64,000 bases of DNA from Methylobacterium nonmethylotrophicum (GTDB taxonomy: Bacteria; Pseudomonadota; Alphaproteobacteria; Rhizobiales; Beijerinckiaceae), in contig NZ_SRLB01000005.1 of the NCBI RefSeq assembly GCF_004745635.1, positions 359,715 through 423,714 of the forward strand, read 5' to 3'. This document shows positions 9,680 through 17,987 of this stretch, one piece after another. Each line of letters starts with the position of its first letter. Position 1 is the stretch's first letter. The notes beneath the pieces are model-generated. The model saw only the letters and a list, made by a program, of their open reading frames with translations. It ran no database searches and was not told where the DNA came from. A program made the position numbers and the translations under genes.

Positions 9680-11008
9680 ATGCTGGACGATCTGCATCAG
9701 GTGGTCGAGACCGCGGTCGAGGAGAACCCGGAGACCGGGATCTATCGCTGCCGGCGGGACATTTTTACCGATCCCGACATCTTCGAGCTGGAGATGCAGC
9801 ACATCTTCGAGGGCAACTGGATCTACATGGCCCACGAGAGCCAGATCCCGAACCCCAACGACTACTTCACCACCTTCATGGGCCGCCAGCCGGTGGTCAT
9901 CACCCGCAGCCGCAAGGGCGAGTTGCAGGCCTTCGTCAATGCCTGCAGCCACCGCGGCGCGATGGTGTGCCGGCACAAGCGCGGCAACAAGGCGACCTTC
10001 ACCTGCCCGTTCCACGGCTGGACCTTCAGCAACGGCGGCAAGCTCCTCAAGGTCAAGGATCCGGACGGCGCCGGCTATCCCGAGAGCTTCAACCGCGACG
10101 GCTCGCACGACCTGACCAAGGTGGCCCGGTTCGAGAACTACCGCGGCTTCCTGTTCGGCTCCCTCAACCCCGACGTGAAACCGCTGACCGAGCATCTCGG
10201 CGAGGCGACGAAGATCATCGACATGATCGTCGACCAGTCGCCGGACGGGCTCGAGGTGCTGCGCGGCAACTCGACCTACGTGTACGACGGCAACTGGAAG
10301 CTCCAGACCGAGAACGGCGCCGACGGCTACCACGTCAGCGCGACGCACTGGAACTACGCCGCCACGACGAGCCGGCGCAAGGAAGCGCACGTCGTCGACA
10401 AGACCCGCGCCATGGATGCGGGCGGCTGGGCCAAGCAGGGCGGCGGCTTCTACTCGTTCGAGCACGGCCACCTGCTGCTCTGGACGACCTGGGCGAACCC
10501 GGAGGACCGGCCGAACTGGGACCGGCGCGGCGAGCTGGCGGAGCAATACGGGCAGGCGATGGCGGACTGGATGATCAGCCGCTCGCGCAACCTCTGCCTC
10601 TACCCGAACGTCTACCTGATGGACCAGTTCTCGTCGCAGATCCGCACCTACCGGCCGATCGCGGTCGATAAGACCGAGGTGACGATCTATTGCATCGCGC
10701 CCCGCGGCGAGGCGCCGGAGGCGCGGGCCCGGCGCATCCGCCAGTACGAGGACTTCTTCAACGCCAGCGGCATGGCGACCCCGGACGACCTCGAGGAGTT
10801 CCGCGCCTGCCAGATCGGCTATCGCGGCCGCGCCGCCCAATGGAACGACCTCTGCCGCGGTGCCGCCCACTGGATCGAGGGGGCGGACGAGGGCGCGCGT
10901 GCGATCGGGCTGAAGCCGCTCCTGAGCGGCGCCAAGACCGAGGACGAGGGCCTGTTCGCGATCCAGCACCGCTACTGGATGGACACGATGCGCCGGCACC
11001 TGCCGTAG
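9680..11008 (+). CDS. benA: Benzoate 1,2-dioxygenase, large (alpha) subunit
   Basis: 442 residues from the ATG at 9680, preceded by CAGGGAGG. The Rieske [2Fe-2S] ligands are Cys89 and His91 (CSHRG) with Cys109 and His112 (CPFHGW). The mononuclear iron site is His218 and His223 (GYHVSATH) with the bridging Asp215 (NGADGYH). Together with BenB and reductase BenC the enzyme converts benzoate, with O2 and NADH, to the cis-1,2-diol carboxylate. It is the first gene of the catabolic operon, but a 270-base spacer carrying a structured repeat separates it from benB. Anthranilate or another substituted benzoate is a possible alternative substrate; the benD and catA neighbours favour benzoate. Confidence 0.93.
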   Translation: MLDDLHQVVETAVEENPETGIYRCRRDIFTDPDIFELEMQHIFEGNWIYMAHESQIPNPNDYFTTFMGRQPVVITRSRKGELQAFVNACSHRGAMVCRHKRGNKATFTCPFHGWTFSNGGKLLKVKDPDGAGYPESFNRDGSHDLTKVARFENYRGFLFGSLNPDVKPLTEHLGEATKIIDMIVDQSPDGLEVLRGNSTYVYDGNWKLQTENGADGYHVSATHWNYAATTSRRKEAHVVDKTRAMDAGGWAKQGGGFYSFEHGHLLLWTTWANPEDRPNWDRRGELAEQYGQAMADWMISRSRNLCLYPNVYLMDQFSSQIRTYRPIAVDKTEVTIYCIAPRGEAPEARARRIRQYEDFFNASGMATPDDLEEFRACQIGYRGRAAQWNDLCRGAAHWIEGADEGARAIGLKPLLSGAKTEDEGLFAIQHRYWMDTMRRHLP

Positions 11009-11021
11009 CGCATCGCCCCTG

Positions 11022-11191
11022 AACCCTCCCCCCTCCGCGGGGGAGGGTGCCCCGCGGATGCGGGGCGGGAGAGGGGAGCGCGACGGTGCTTCAGGTGGCG
11101 CCCTTCATCGAGCGCGCGACCTTTCCGGAAGCGGCGTCCCCTCTCCCGGCTCGCTCCGCTCGCCACCCTCCCCCGCAGAGGGGGGAGGGTT
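11022..11191. repeat. Long structured repeat, copy 1 (forward)
   Basis: A 170-base element with inverted ends beginning AACCCTCCCCCCTC and ending in the complementary GGGGGGAGGGTT. An internal hairpin GCCCCGC-GGAT-GCGGGGC lies near 11048-11065, and the conserved core includes AGCGCGCGACCT. It occupies nearly all of the benA-benB gap. A second copy in opposite orientation lies at 14574-14763, so the pair brackets benB-benC-benD-catA. Confidence 0.85.
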
Positions 11192-11278
11192 CGGGAGCCA
11201 GACTCAAGAACGCTCAACACCGACGGCGCCGGCCCCCAGGTCGCCGAACGCGCCCGCACGCCCTCAAGGAGCCCTCCG

Positions 11279-11770
11279 ATGCCCCTCACCCTGGAGCAGG
11301 TGCAGCAATTCCTCTACCGCGAGGCCCGCTACCTCGACGACCGCGACTTCGACGCCTGGCTGGCGCTCTACGCCCCCGACGTCGAGTTCTGGATGCCGTC
11401 CTGGGACGACGACGACCAGCTCGTCACGGACCCGCAGACCGACGTCTCGCTGATCTACTACGACAGCCGCAGCGGCCTGGAGGACCGGGTCTTCCGCATC
11501 CGCACCGAGCGCTCCAGCGCCACCAGCCTGCCGGAGCCGCGCACCTCGCACAACATCGCGAACGTCGAGATCCTCGCGCAGGACGAGGCGACCTGCAAGC
11601 TTCGCTTCAACTGGCTCACCTTCAACTACCGCTACAAGACCGTCGATACGCATTTCGGGACGTCGTTCTACACCCTCGACACCAGTGGCGGGACCCCGCT
11701 GATCAAGAACAAGAAGGTCATCCTCAAGAACGACTACATCCATCACGTCATCGACGTCTATCACATCTAG
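11279..11770 (+). CDS. benB: Benzoate 1,2-dioxygenase, small (beta) subunit
   Basis: 163 residues, the normal size for the beta subunit of ring-hydroxylating dioxygenases (SnoaL-like cone fold). Signatures are the N-terminal QFLYREARYLDDRDFDAWL, the DVEFWMPSWDDDD segment, and the central RTSHNIANVEIL. It is structural, forming the alpha3-beta3 hexamer with BenA, and has no cofactor ligands. It is separated from benA by the long repeat, then runs on to benC with a 10-base gap. Any expression imbalance caused by the repeat would separate benA from all its partners. Confidence 0.92.
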   Translation: MPLTLEQVQQFLYREARYLDDRDFDAWLALYAPDVEFWMPSWDDDDQLVTDPQTDVSLIYYDSRSGLEDRVFRIRTERSSATSLPEPRTSHNIANVEILAQDEATCKLRFNWLTFNYRYKTVDTHFGTSFYTLDTSGGTPLIKNKKVILKNDYIHHVIDVYHI

Positions 11771-11780
11771 GGAGGGCGCC

Positions 11781-12794
11781 GTGTCGACTGTCGCGCTCAA
11801 TTTCGAGGACGGGGTCACCCGGTTCATCGCCTGCCGGCCCGGCGAGACGGTGGCGGACGCCTCCTACCGCCTCGGCATCAACATCCCGCTCGACTGCCGG
11901 GACGGCGCCTGCGGCACCTGCCGGGTCCATTGCGAATCCGGCCGGTTCGATCCGGGCAGCTACATCGAGGATGCCCTCTCCGACGAGGAGGCGGCGCAAG
12001 GCTACGGCCTCGCCTGCCAGATGCGGCCGAAGACCGACCTGGTGCTCGCGGTGGCGGCCTCCTCGGAGGTCTGCAAGACCAAGGCCGCCGCCCTCAAGGG
12101 CACGGTCGCGGCGGTGCGCCGGCTCTCGGACACCACCTTCGGGCTCAGCCTGGAGACCGAGGAGCCGGTCGGCTTCCTGCCGGGGCAGTACGTCAACATC
12201 GCGGTGCCGGGCAGCGCACAGACCCGCTCCTACTCGTTCAGCTCGGTCCCGGGCAGCCGCCAAGCCGAGTTCCTGATCCGCAACATCCCGGGCGGGCTGA
12301 TGAGCACCTACCTCGCACAAGCCGCGCGGGAGGGCGCGAGCCTCGACCTGACAGGTCCCTCGGGCAGCTTCTACCTGCGCGAGATCCGCCGCCCGGTCCT
12401 GATGCTCGCCGGCGGCACCGGCCTGGCGCCGTTCCTGTCGATGCTGGGCCGGATCGGCGAGACCGGCGCCGACCAGCCGATCCACCTCGTCTACGGCGTC
12501 ACGCACGACGCCGACCTCGTCGAGACCGACGCCCTCGAAGACGCCGCCGCGAAGATCCCGGGATTCAGCTTCGAGACCTGCGTCGCCTCTCCCGAGAGCC
12601 GTCACGCGAGGAAGGGCTACGTCACCGAGCATCTGGCCGATGCGCACCTGCATGGCGGCGACATCGACACGTATCTGTGCGGCCCGCCCGCGATGGTCGA
12701 CGCGGTCCGCAGGACCTTCGCCGAGCGGGGGCTGACGCCTGCGAGCTTCCACTACGAGAAATTCTCGGCAAGCGGCGTCGGGGGTGGGGCATGA
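11781..12794 (+). CDS. benC: Benzoate 1,2-dioxygenase electron-transfer reductase
   Basis: 337 residues from a GTG preceded by GGGAGGG. The N-terminal plant-type ferredoxin domain has cluster ligands Cys39, Cys44, Cys47 and Cys79 (LDCRDGACGTC and GLACQ). It is followed by an FAD-binding barrel with TRSYSFSS and an NADH-binding domain with MLAGGTGLAPFLS and the late YLCGPPAMVD. It carries electrons from NADH through FAD and the 2Fe-2S cluster to the Rieske centre of BenA. Its stop overlaps the benD start (ATGA), so the two are translationally coupled. Confidence 0.93.
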   Translation: MSTVALNFEDGVTRFIACRPGETVADASYRLGINIPLDCRDGACGTCRVHCESGRFDPGSYIEDALSDEEAAQGYGLACQMRPKTDLVLAVAASSEVCKTKAAALKGTVAAVRRLSDTTFGLSLETEEPVGFLPGQYVNIAVPGSAQTRSYSFSSVPGSRQAEFLIRNIPGGLMSTYLAQAAREGASLDLTGPSGSFYLREIRRPVLMLAGGTGLAPFLSMLGRIGETGADQPIHLVYGVTHDADLVETDALEDAAAKIPGFSFETCVASPESRHARKGYVTEHLADAHLHGGDIDTYLCGPPAMVDAVRRTFAERGLTPASFHYEKFSASGVGGGA

Positions 12795-13600
12795 ACGACC
12801 CCGGCCTGAGCGGTATCGTCTCGCCCGGCCGCTTCGACGGCAAGATCGCGGTGGTGACCGGCGCCGCGCAGGGGATCGGCCGCGAGGTCGCCCTGCGGCT
12901 CGCCCGCGAGGGCGCCGCCCTCCTCCTCACCGATCGCTCGGAGATCGTCGAGGAGACGGCAGCCGAGGCCCGCGACCTCGGCGCGAGGGCGGCGGTGCAG
13001 CGCGCCGATGCCGAGACGTTCGAGGGCTGCGAGAGCGTGATGGCGGCGGCGGTCGCCCGGTTCGGCCGGCTCGACGTGCTGGTCAACAATGTCGGCGGCT
13101 CGATCTGGTTCAAGCCGTTCGCGCATTACGCCCCGCACGAGGTCGAGGCCGAGATCCGGCGCTCGCTCTTCCCGACCCTGTGGTGCTGCCGGGCGGCGCT
13201 GCCGCACATGCTGGCGAACGGCGCCGGCAGCATCGTCAACGTCTCGTCGGTGGCGACCCGCGGCGTCAACCGGGTGCCTTACGCGGCCGCCAAGGGCGGG
13301 GTGAACGCGCTCACCGCCTGCCTCGCGTGGGAATATGCCGGGCACGGCATCCGGGTGAACGCGGTCGCCCCCGGCGGCACCGAGGCGCCGCCCCGGCGCG
13401 TGCCCCGCAACCCTGCCCCGCCGAGCGACCAGGAGCGCGCCTGGATCGCCGAGGTGGTGGCCCAGACCAAGGCCTCGAGCCTGATGCACCGCTACGGCAC
13501 CGCCGCCGAGCAGGCCGCCGCGATCCTGTTCCTCGCCTCCGACGAGGCCTCCTACGTCACCGGCGTGACCTTGCCGGTGGCCGGCGGCGACCTCGGCTGA
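12791..13600 (+). CDS. benD: Benzoate cis-diol dehydrogenase (SDR family)
   Basis: 269 residues from the ATG overlapping the benC stop by 4 bases. It is a classical short-chain dehydrogenase with cofactor loop TGAAQGIG at 23-30, NNVGG at about 99-103, catalytic Ser152 or 153 (NVSSVA) and Tyr164/Lys168 (YAAAK). It oxidises and decarboxylates 1,6-dihydroxycyclohexa-2,4-diene-1-carboxylate to catechol with NAD+. A proline-rich loop after GGTEAPPRRVPR near residue 200 is typical of BenD rather than of FabG-like relatives. catA follows after 33 bases. Confidence 0.92.
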   Translation: MNDPGLSGIVSPGRFDGKIAVVTGAAQGIGREVALRLAREGAALLLTDRSEIVEETAAEARDLGARAAVQRADAETFEGCESVMAAAVARFGRLDVLVNNVGGSIWFKPFAHYAPHEVEAEIRRSLFPTLWCCRAALPHMLANGAGSIVNVSSVATRGVNRVPYAAAKGGVNALTACLAWEYAGHGIRVNAVAPGGTEAPPRRVPRNPAPPSDQERAWIAEVVAQTKASSLMHRYGTAAEQAAAILFLASDEASYVTGVTLPVAGGDLG

Positions 13601-13633
13601 CCGCAACTCCCAAGCAGAAGAGAGGAAACACCC

Positions 13634-14560
13634 ATGTCCAAGATCACCGACTCCGCCGAAGCCCAGGCCCTGTTCGACAAGGTCGCGGGCCTCTCCACCG
13701 AGAGCGGCAATCCGCGCATCAAGCAGATCGTGCGCCGCGTCGTCGAGGATGCCTGCCGGATCGTCGAGGATCTCGACGTGACCCCGAGCGAGTTCTGGAC
13801 CGCGATGAGCTACCTGACGGAGACCGGCCAGGCCAACGAGTTCGGCCTGCTGATGCCGGGGCTCGGGATCGAGCACTTCATCGACCTGTGCATCGACGCC
13901 AAGGAGCGGGCGGCGGGCATCGAAGGCGGCACGCCGCGCACCATCGAGGGCCCGCTCTACGTCGCCGGCGCGCCGCTGACCAAGGGCGAGGCGCGCCTCG
14001 ACGACGACCCGGAGGACGGCGAGGTGCTGATCGTCGAGGGCCAGGTGACCGGGCAGGGCGGCGCGCCGGTCGCGGGCGCCATCGTCGATGTCTGGCACGC
14101 CAACACGCTCGGCAACTACTCGGTCTTCGACAAGAGCCAGAGCACCTGGAACCTGCGCCGGCGCATCGAGACGGACGCCGAGGGCCGCTACCGCTTCCGC
14201 AGCCTCCTGCCGAAGGGCTACGGCTGCCCGCCGCACGGCCAGACCCAGAAGCTCCTCGACCAGCTCGGCCGCCACGGCCAGCGCCCGGCCCACATCCACT
14301 TCTTCGTCTCCGGCCCCGGCCACCGGCAGCTGACGACGCAGATCAACCTCTCGGACGACCCCTACCTGCACGACGACTTCGCCTTCGCCACCCGCGACGG
14401 CCTGATCGCCGAGGTGGTGCGCGTCACCGACCCGGCGGCGCTGAAGGCCGCGGGGCTGAACGAGCCGTACTCGGCGATCCGCTTCGACTTCGCCCTCAAC
14501 CCCGAGGTGGCGCACGCGCCCGATCCGGTGGTGGTGCGGGCGCACGCCGAGGCGGCCTGA
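13634..14560 (+). CDS. catA: Catechol 1,2-dioxygenase (intradiol)
   Basis: 308 residues, with AGAGAGGAAA upstream of the ATG. The non-haem Fe(III) ligands are Tyr162 (GNYSVFD), Tyr196 (PKGYGCPP) and His220/His222 (RPAHIHFF). The N-terminal helical dimerisation domain (1-100) is the part that separates catechol 1,2-dioxygenases from protocatechuate enzymes. It cleaves catechol to cis,cis-muconate and so receives the product of BenD, and of the salicylate-hydroxylase-like protein downstream if that assignment is right. The gene is followed by the inverted copy of the long repeat, not directly by catB. Confidence 0.95.
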   Translation: MSKITDSAEAQALFDKVAGLSTESGNPRIKQIVRRVVEDACRIVEDLDVTPSEFWTAMSYLTETGQANEFGLLMPGLGIEHFIDLCIDAKERAAGIEGGTPRTIEGPLYVAGAPLTKGEARLDDDPEDGEVLIVEGQVTGQGGAPVAGAIVDVWHANTLGNYSVFDKSQSTWNLRRRIETDAEGRYRFRSLLPKGYGCPPHGQTQKLLDQLGRHGQRPAHIHFFVSGPGHRQLTTQINLSDDPYLHDDFAFATRDGLIAEVVRVTDPAALKAAGLNEPYSAIRFDFALNPEVAHAPDPVVVRAHAEAA

Positions 14561-14573
14561 GGCGCGACGCTCA

Positions 14574-14763
14574 AACCCTCCCCCCTCTGCGGGGGAGGGT
14601 GGCGAGCGGAGCGAGCCGGGAGAGGGGAACCCCGTCTCCGGAGAGGTCGCGCGCTTCATGAACGGCGCCACCTGGATCCGCGTCGCGCTGCCCCTCTCCC
14701 GCCCGGCGCACGAGTGCTTCGCACTCGCAGCCGGGCACCCTCCCCCGCAGAGGGGGGAGGGTT
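14574..14763. repeat. Long structured repeat, copy 2 (inverted)
   Basis: A 190-base element that is the reverse complement of copy 1, with the same ends and core. It differs mainly in a longer internal hairpin: GAGTGC-TTC-GCACTC flanked by CCGGGC/GCCCGG near 14701-14737. It fills most of the catA-catB gap. Because it is inverted relative to copy 1, recombination between the two would flip benB-benC-benD-catA. Confidence 0.85.
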
Positions 14764-14844
14764 GGACTGCGCCGGAGGCACCGTCCTCGCCGTACGGCCC
14801 CGATGCCCATCCACCGCACCCACCCCCACACCCCGAGACACCCC

Positions 14845-16014
14845 ATGCTCGCCAAGAACCAGCTCCACGACGCCGTGCGCCCCGCGCCCGACCGAGACCT
14901 CGCGGTGGCGCAGATCCGCACCACGATCGTGGACGTGCCGACGGTGCGCCAGCACAAGCTGTCCCAGACCTCCGTCACCGCGCAGAGCTACGTCATCGTC
15001 CAGCTCCGCCTCGCCAACGGCGTCGAGGGCATCGGCGAGGCGGCGACGCTCGGCGGGCCGCGCTGGAGCGAGGAGAGCGTCGAGGGCATCAAGGCCACCA
15101 TCGACACCTATCTCGCCCCGGCCCTGATCGGGCAGGCCGCCGACCGCTTCGTCACCGCCGGCGAGCGCCTCGACGCGGCGGCCAAGCGCAACAACGCCGC
15201 CAAGGCGGCGCTCGAGACCGCCCTGTTCGACGCGGTCGGCAAGAGCCTCGACCTGCCGGTCGCCGCCCTTCTCGGCGGCGCGGTGCGAAAGAGCTTCCCG
15301 GTGCTGTGGACGCTCGCCTCCGGCGACCCCGACCAGGAAATCGCCGAAGCAGAAGCCAAGCTTGCGGCGCGGCTGCACCGCACCTTCAAGATCAAGATCG
15401 GCGCGCTCTCCCCCGAGGCCGACCTCGCCCGCCTCACGCGTCTGGCGACGGCGCTCGCCGACCGCGCCACCCTGATCGTCGATGCCAATCAGGCCTGGGA
15501 CGAGACGGTCGCCCGGCGCTGCCTGCCGCTCCTCGCCGATCTCGGCATCGCCCTCGTCGAGCAGCCGCTGCCGGCCTGGAACGTCGCCGGGATGGGCCGC
15601 CTGCGGGCGCGAGACGGCGTGCCGCCGCTCTTGGCCGACGAATGCGTCTTCACCCCGCACGACATGATGGCGGTGGCGCAGGCGGCAGCTGCCGACGCGG
15701 TCTCCCTCAAGCTCGTCAAGCACGGCGGGCTCGTCGGTCTGCGCAAGGTCGCGGCGGTGGCGGAGGCCGCCGGCATCGGGCTCTACGGCGGTTGCCTGCT
15801 GGAGAGCTCGGTCGGTGCCGCGGCCCATCTCCACGCCTTCGCGGGCCTGCGCGATCTCGCCTGGGGCTGCGAGCATTTCGGGCCGCAGATCCTCACCGGC
15901 GACCTCGTCACCGAGCCGCTGGCCTTCCACGACTTCGCAGTGCACCTGCCCGACGGCCCCGGCCTCGGCGTGACCCTCGACCCCGACAAGCTGCGCCACT
16001 ACGCACGGAGCTGA
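14845..16014 (+). CDS. catB: Muconate cycloisomerase
   Basis: 389 residues from the ATG at 14845 (MLAKNQLHDAV). An in-frame ATG at 14803 would add 14 His/Pro-rich residues unlike the family. It is an enolase-superfamily barrel with the catalytic KxK pair Lys182/Lys184 (FKIKIG), acidic metal ligands in IVDANQAWDE, EQPLPAW and ADECVF, and the second catalytic Lys in SLKLVKHGG. It converts cis,cis-muconate to (+)-muconolactone with Mg2+ or Mn2+. catC begins 4 bases after its stop. A general dipeptide epimerase is excluded by the clear match to the muconate/chloromuconate branch and by the location. Confidence 0.93.
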   Translation: MLAKNQLHDAVRPAPDRDLAVAQIRTTIVDVPTVRQHKLSQTSVTAQSYVIVQLRLANGVEGIGEAATLGGPRWSEESVEGIKATIDTYLAPALIGQAADRFVTAGERLDAAAKRNNAAKAALETALFDAVGKSLDLPVAALLGGAVRKSFPVLWTLASGDPDQEIAEAEAKLAARLHRTFKIKIGALSPEADLARLTRLATALADRATLIVDANQAWDETVARRCLPLLADLGIALVEQPLPAWNVAGMGRLRARDGVPPLLADECVFTPHDMMAVAQAAAADAVSLKLVKHGGLVGLRKVAAVAEAAGIGLYGGCLLESSVGAAAHLHAFAGLRDLAWGCEHFGPQILTGDLVTEPLAFHDFAVHLPDGPGLGVTLDPDKLRHYARS

Positions 16015-16018
16015 TCCC

Positions 16019-16297
16019 ATGCTGTATTGCGTCGAGATGGACGTCGCGATCCCGCACGGCCTCGATCCCGATCACGTCGCCAAGCTCAAGGCCGACGAGA
16101 AGGCGCGGGCCCAGGATCTCCAGCGCCAGGGCAAGTGGCGTCACCTGTGGCGGGTGACGGGCCGCTACGCCAACATCAGCGTGTTCGACGTCGAGAGCCA
16201 CGACGAACTGCACGACATCCTGTCCGGCCTGCCGCTGTTCCCGTTCATGACGATGCGGGTGACGGCGCTCGCACGCCACCCGTCGGCGATCGGCTGA
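16019..16297 (+). CDS. catC: Muconolactone delta-isomerase
   Basis: 92 residues, the full length of this small ferredoxin-like-fold decameric enzyme. It begins MLYCVEMDVAIPHGLDP and keeps the signature WRHLWRVTGRYANISVFDV and LSGLPLFPFM. It isomerises muconolactone to 3-oxoadipate enol-lactone. It is placed directly after catB and is the last of the ring-cleavage enzymes in the window. The next enzyme, enol-lactonase (PcaD/CatD), is not adjacent, so the lower pathway must be encoded elsewhere. Confidence 0.95.
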   Translation: MLYCVEMDVAIPHGLDPDHVAKLKADEKARAQDLQRQGKWRHLWRVTGRYANISVFDVESHDELHDILSGLPLFPFMTMRVTALARHPSAIG

Positions 16298-16612
16298 GGC
16301 GGCGCGCCATCGGCGGGGCTGTCGAACGGCCCCGACATCGATGAAGCCCACCGCGTCATCACGGGGCCGCGCAGCGGAGCCCGGGCTGCCGAAGGCAGGC
16401 CCAGACACTCAGGTGGTGCCGAACGACGCGGAAAGCCGTCCGCTCAGTTCGGAAAGTCCCGCGGTTCCGGATTCCGGGCTCTCGCCTTCGGCGAGCCCCG
16501 GACTGACGCGGAGGGTCGAGAAATCCCGTCGATCTCCTCGACCGGGCTCATCCGCCATCCGGCGCAAGACCAAGAAAACCACCGAAAAATCCTTCAGGAG
16601 GAACCCACGCCC
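16298..16612. other. catC-transporter intergenic region with hairpins
   Basis: 315 bases without a gene. It holds a degenerate copy of the CCGGG...CGCGCAGCGGA...CCCGGG repeat near 16360-16400 (compare 59645-59680) and a hairpin GGGCT-CTCGCC-TTC-GGCGAG-CCCC near 16486-16508. A clear ribosome binding site CAGGAGGA lies just before the transporter ATG. No promoter could be assigned with confidence. Confidence 0.5.
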
Positions 16613-17959
16613 ATGCCCAATCCACGCAGCATCGACGTCCAGGACGTCATCAACCGCCACGGGGTCTCGCGATTCCAGATGCGGATCGTGCTCCTGTGCT
16701 TCCTCGTCGTCGCCATCGACGGGTTCGACACCGCCGCGATCGGCTACATCGCCCCGGCGCTCCGCGCCCAGTGGACGGTGGGCCAGGCGCAGCTCGCGCC
16801 CCTCTTCGGCGCCGGGCTGTTCGGCCTGATGATCGGCGCCTTCCTGTTCGGGCCGCTGGCCGACCGGATCGGCCGCAAGGCGGTCCTGATCGTCACCACC
16901 GCCTTCTTCGGCGTCGCCAGCCTCGCCTCGGCCTGGTCGACCTCGATCGAGATGCTGACGATCCTGCGCTTCGTCACGGGCCTCGGCCTCGGCGGCGCGA
17001 TGCCGAACGCCATCACGCTGACCTCGGAATACTGCCCCGAGCACCGCCGCTCGTTCCTCACCATGGCGATGTTCTGCGGCTTCACCGTCGGCTCGGCGCT
17101 GGGCGGCTTCGCGGCGGCCCACCTCATCGCCGATTACGGCTGGACCTCGGTGCTGGTGCTCGGCGGCGTCATGCCCCTCGCCCTGGTGCCGGTGCTGATG
17201 CTCGGCCTGCAGGAATCGGCCCGCTTCCTCGTGCTCAGGCAGGCCCCGGCCGAGACGGTCGCCCGGCTCCTGCGCCGCATCGCCCCGGCCGAGGATTTTT
17301 CCGGCGCCGTCTTCACGGGCATCGCCAAGCCCAAGGGCTCGCCGATCGGCCAGCTGTTCCAGCCCGGCCTGGTCGCCAGCACGCTGTGCCTGTGGGTGAC
17401 GTTCTTCATGAGCCTGCTGATCTTCTACCTGCTGTCGAGCTGGCTGCCGACCATCATCAGCAGCGCCGGCCTGTCGCTCAAGGAAGCCTCCCTCGTCACC
17501 GTGATGCTCGCCACCGGCGGCACCGTCGGCGGGCTCGTGCTCGGGGCGCTGATGGACCGGGTGAACCCGCACGCGGTGCTGGGCCTGTCCTATCTCGCGG
17601 CCGCCGGCTTCGTGGCGCTGATCGGCAATGCGACCGGCTCGGTCCCGCTCCTCGTGCTGGCGGTGTTCGGCGCCGGCTTCTGCGTCGCCGGCTCGCAGAT
17701 CGGCATCAACGCCCTCTCGGCGAGCACCTACCCGACCGCCAGCCGGGCGACCGGCGTCGCCTGGGCCAATGCCGTCGGCCGCGTCGGTTCGGTGGTGGGC
17801 TCGATGATCGGCGCCTCGCTGATCGGGCTGGGCTTGGGCCTGCCGACGACCTTCGGCATCGTCGCGGTGCCGGCGCTGATCGCCGCCGCGAGCATCCTGC
17901 TCAAGGGCCGGCTCGGCGCGCCGGCACCGCGCCTCGCCCCGGCGCTCCAGAGCACCTGA
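16613..17959 (+). CDS. Aromatic acid:H+ symporter, MFS (AAHS family, BenK/PcaK type)
   Basis: 448 residues with twelve predicted membrane helices. The first helix carries the AAHS signature VAIDGFDTAAIGYIAPAL, in which the Asp of DGFD is needed for transport in PcaK. The loop 2-3 motif GPLADRIGRKAVLI is the MFS signature, and the central loop has the LQESARFLVLR element of this family. It would import benzoate, or another aromatic acid, using the proton gradient. Its place between catC and the flavin monooxygenase makes it the uptake step of this island. Which aromatic acid it prefers cannot be read from sequence. Confidence 0.9.
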   Translation: MPNPRSIDVQDVINRHGVSRFQMRIVLLCFLVVAIDGFDTAAIGYIAPALRAQWTVGQAQLAPLFGAGLFGLMIGAFLFGPLADRIGRKAVLIVTTAFFGVASLASAWSTSIEMLTILRFVTGLGLGGAMPNAITLTSEYCPEHRRSFLTMAMFCGFTVGSALGGFAAAHLIADYGWTSVLVLGGVMPLALVPVLMLGLQESARFLVLRQAPAETVARLLRRIAPAEDFSGAVFTGIAKPKGSPIGQLFQPGLVASTLCLWVTFFMSLLIFYLLSSWLPTIISSAGLSLKEASLVTVMLATGGTVGGLVLGALMDRVNPHAVLGLSYLAAAGFVALIGNATGSVPLLVLAVFGAGFCVAGSQIGINALSASTYPTASRATGVAWANAVGRVGSVVGSMIGASLIGLGLGLPTTFGIVAVPALIAAASILLKGRLGAPAPRLAPALQST

Positions 17960-17987
17960 ACGCCCCCTCGAACCCCGGGAGACCACC

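Noticed and set aside
12752..14671. Long minus-strand frame opposite benD and catA beginning MAPFMKRATSPETG
   Set aside because: Its start is translated from the long repeat and the rest is antisense to two well-supported enzymes.
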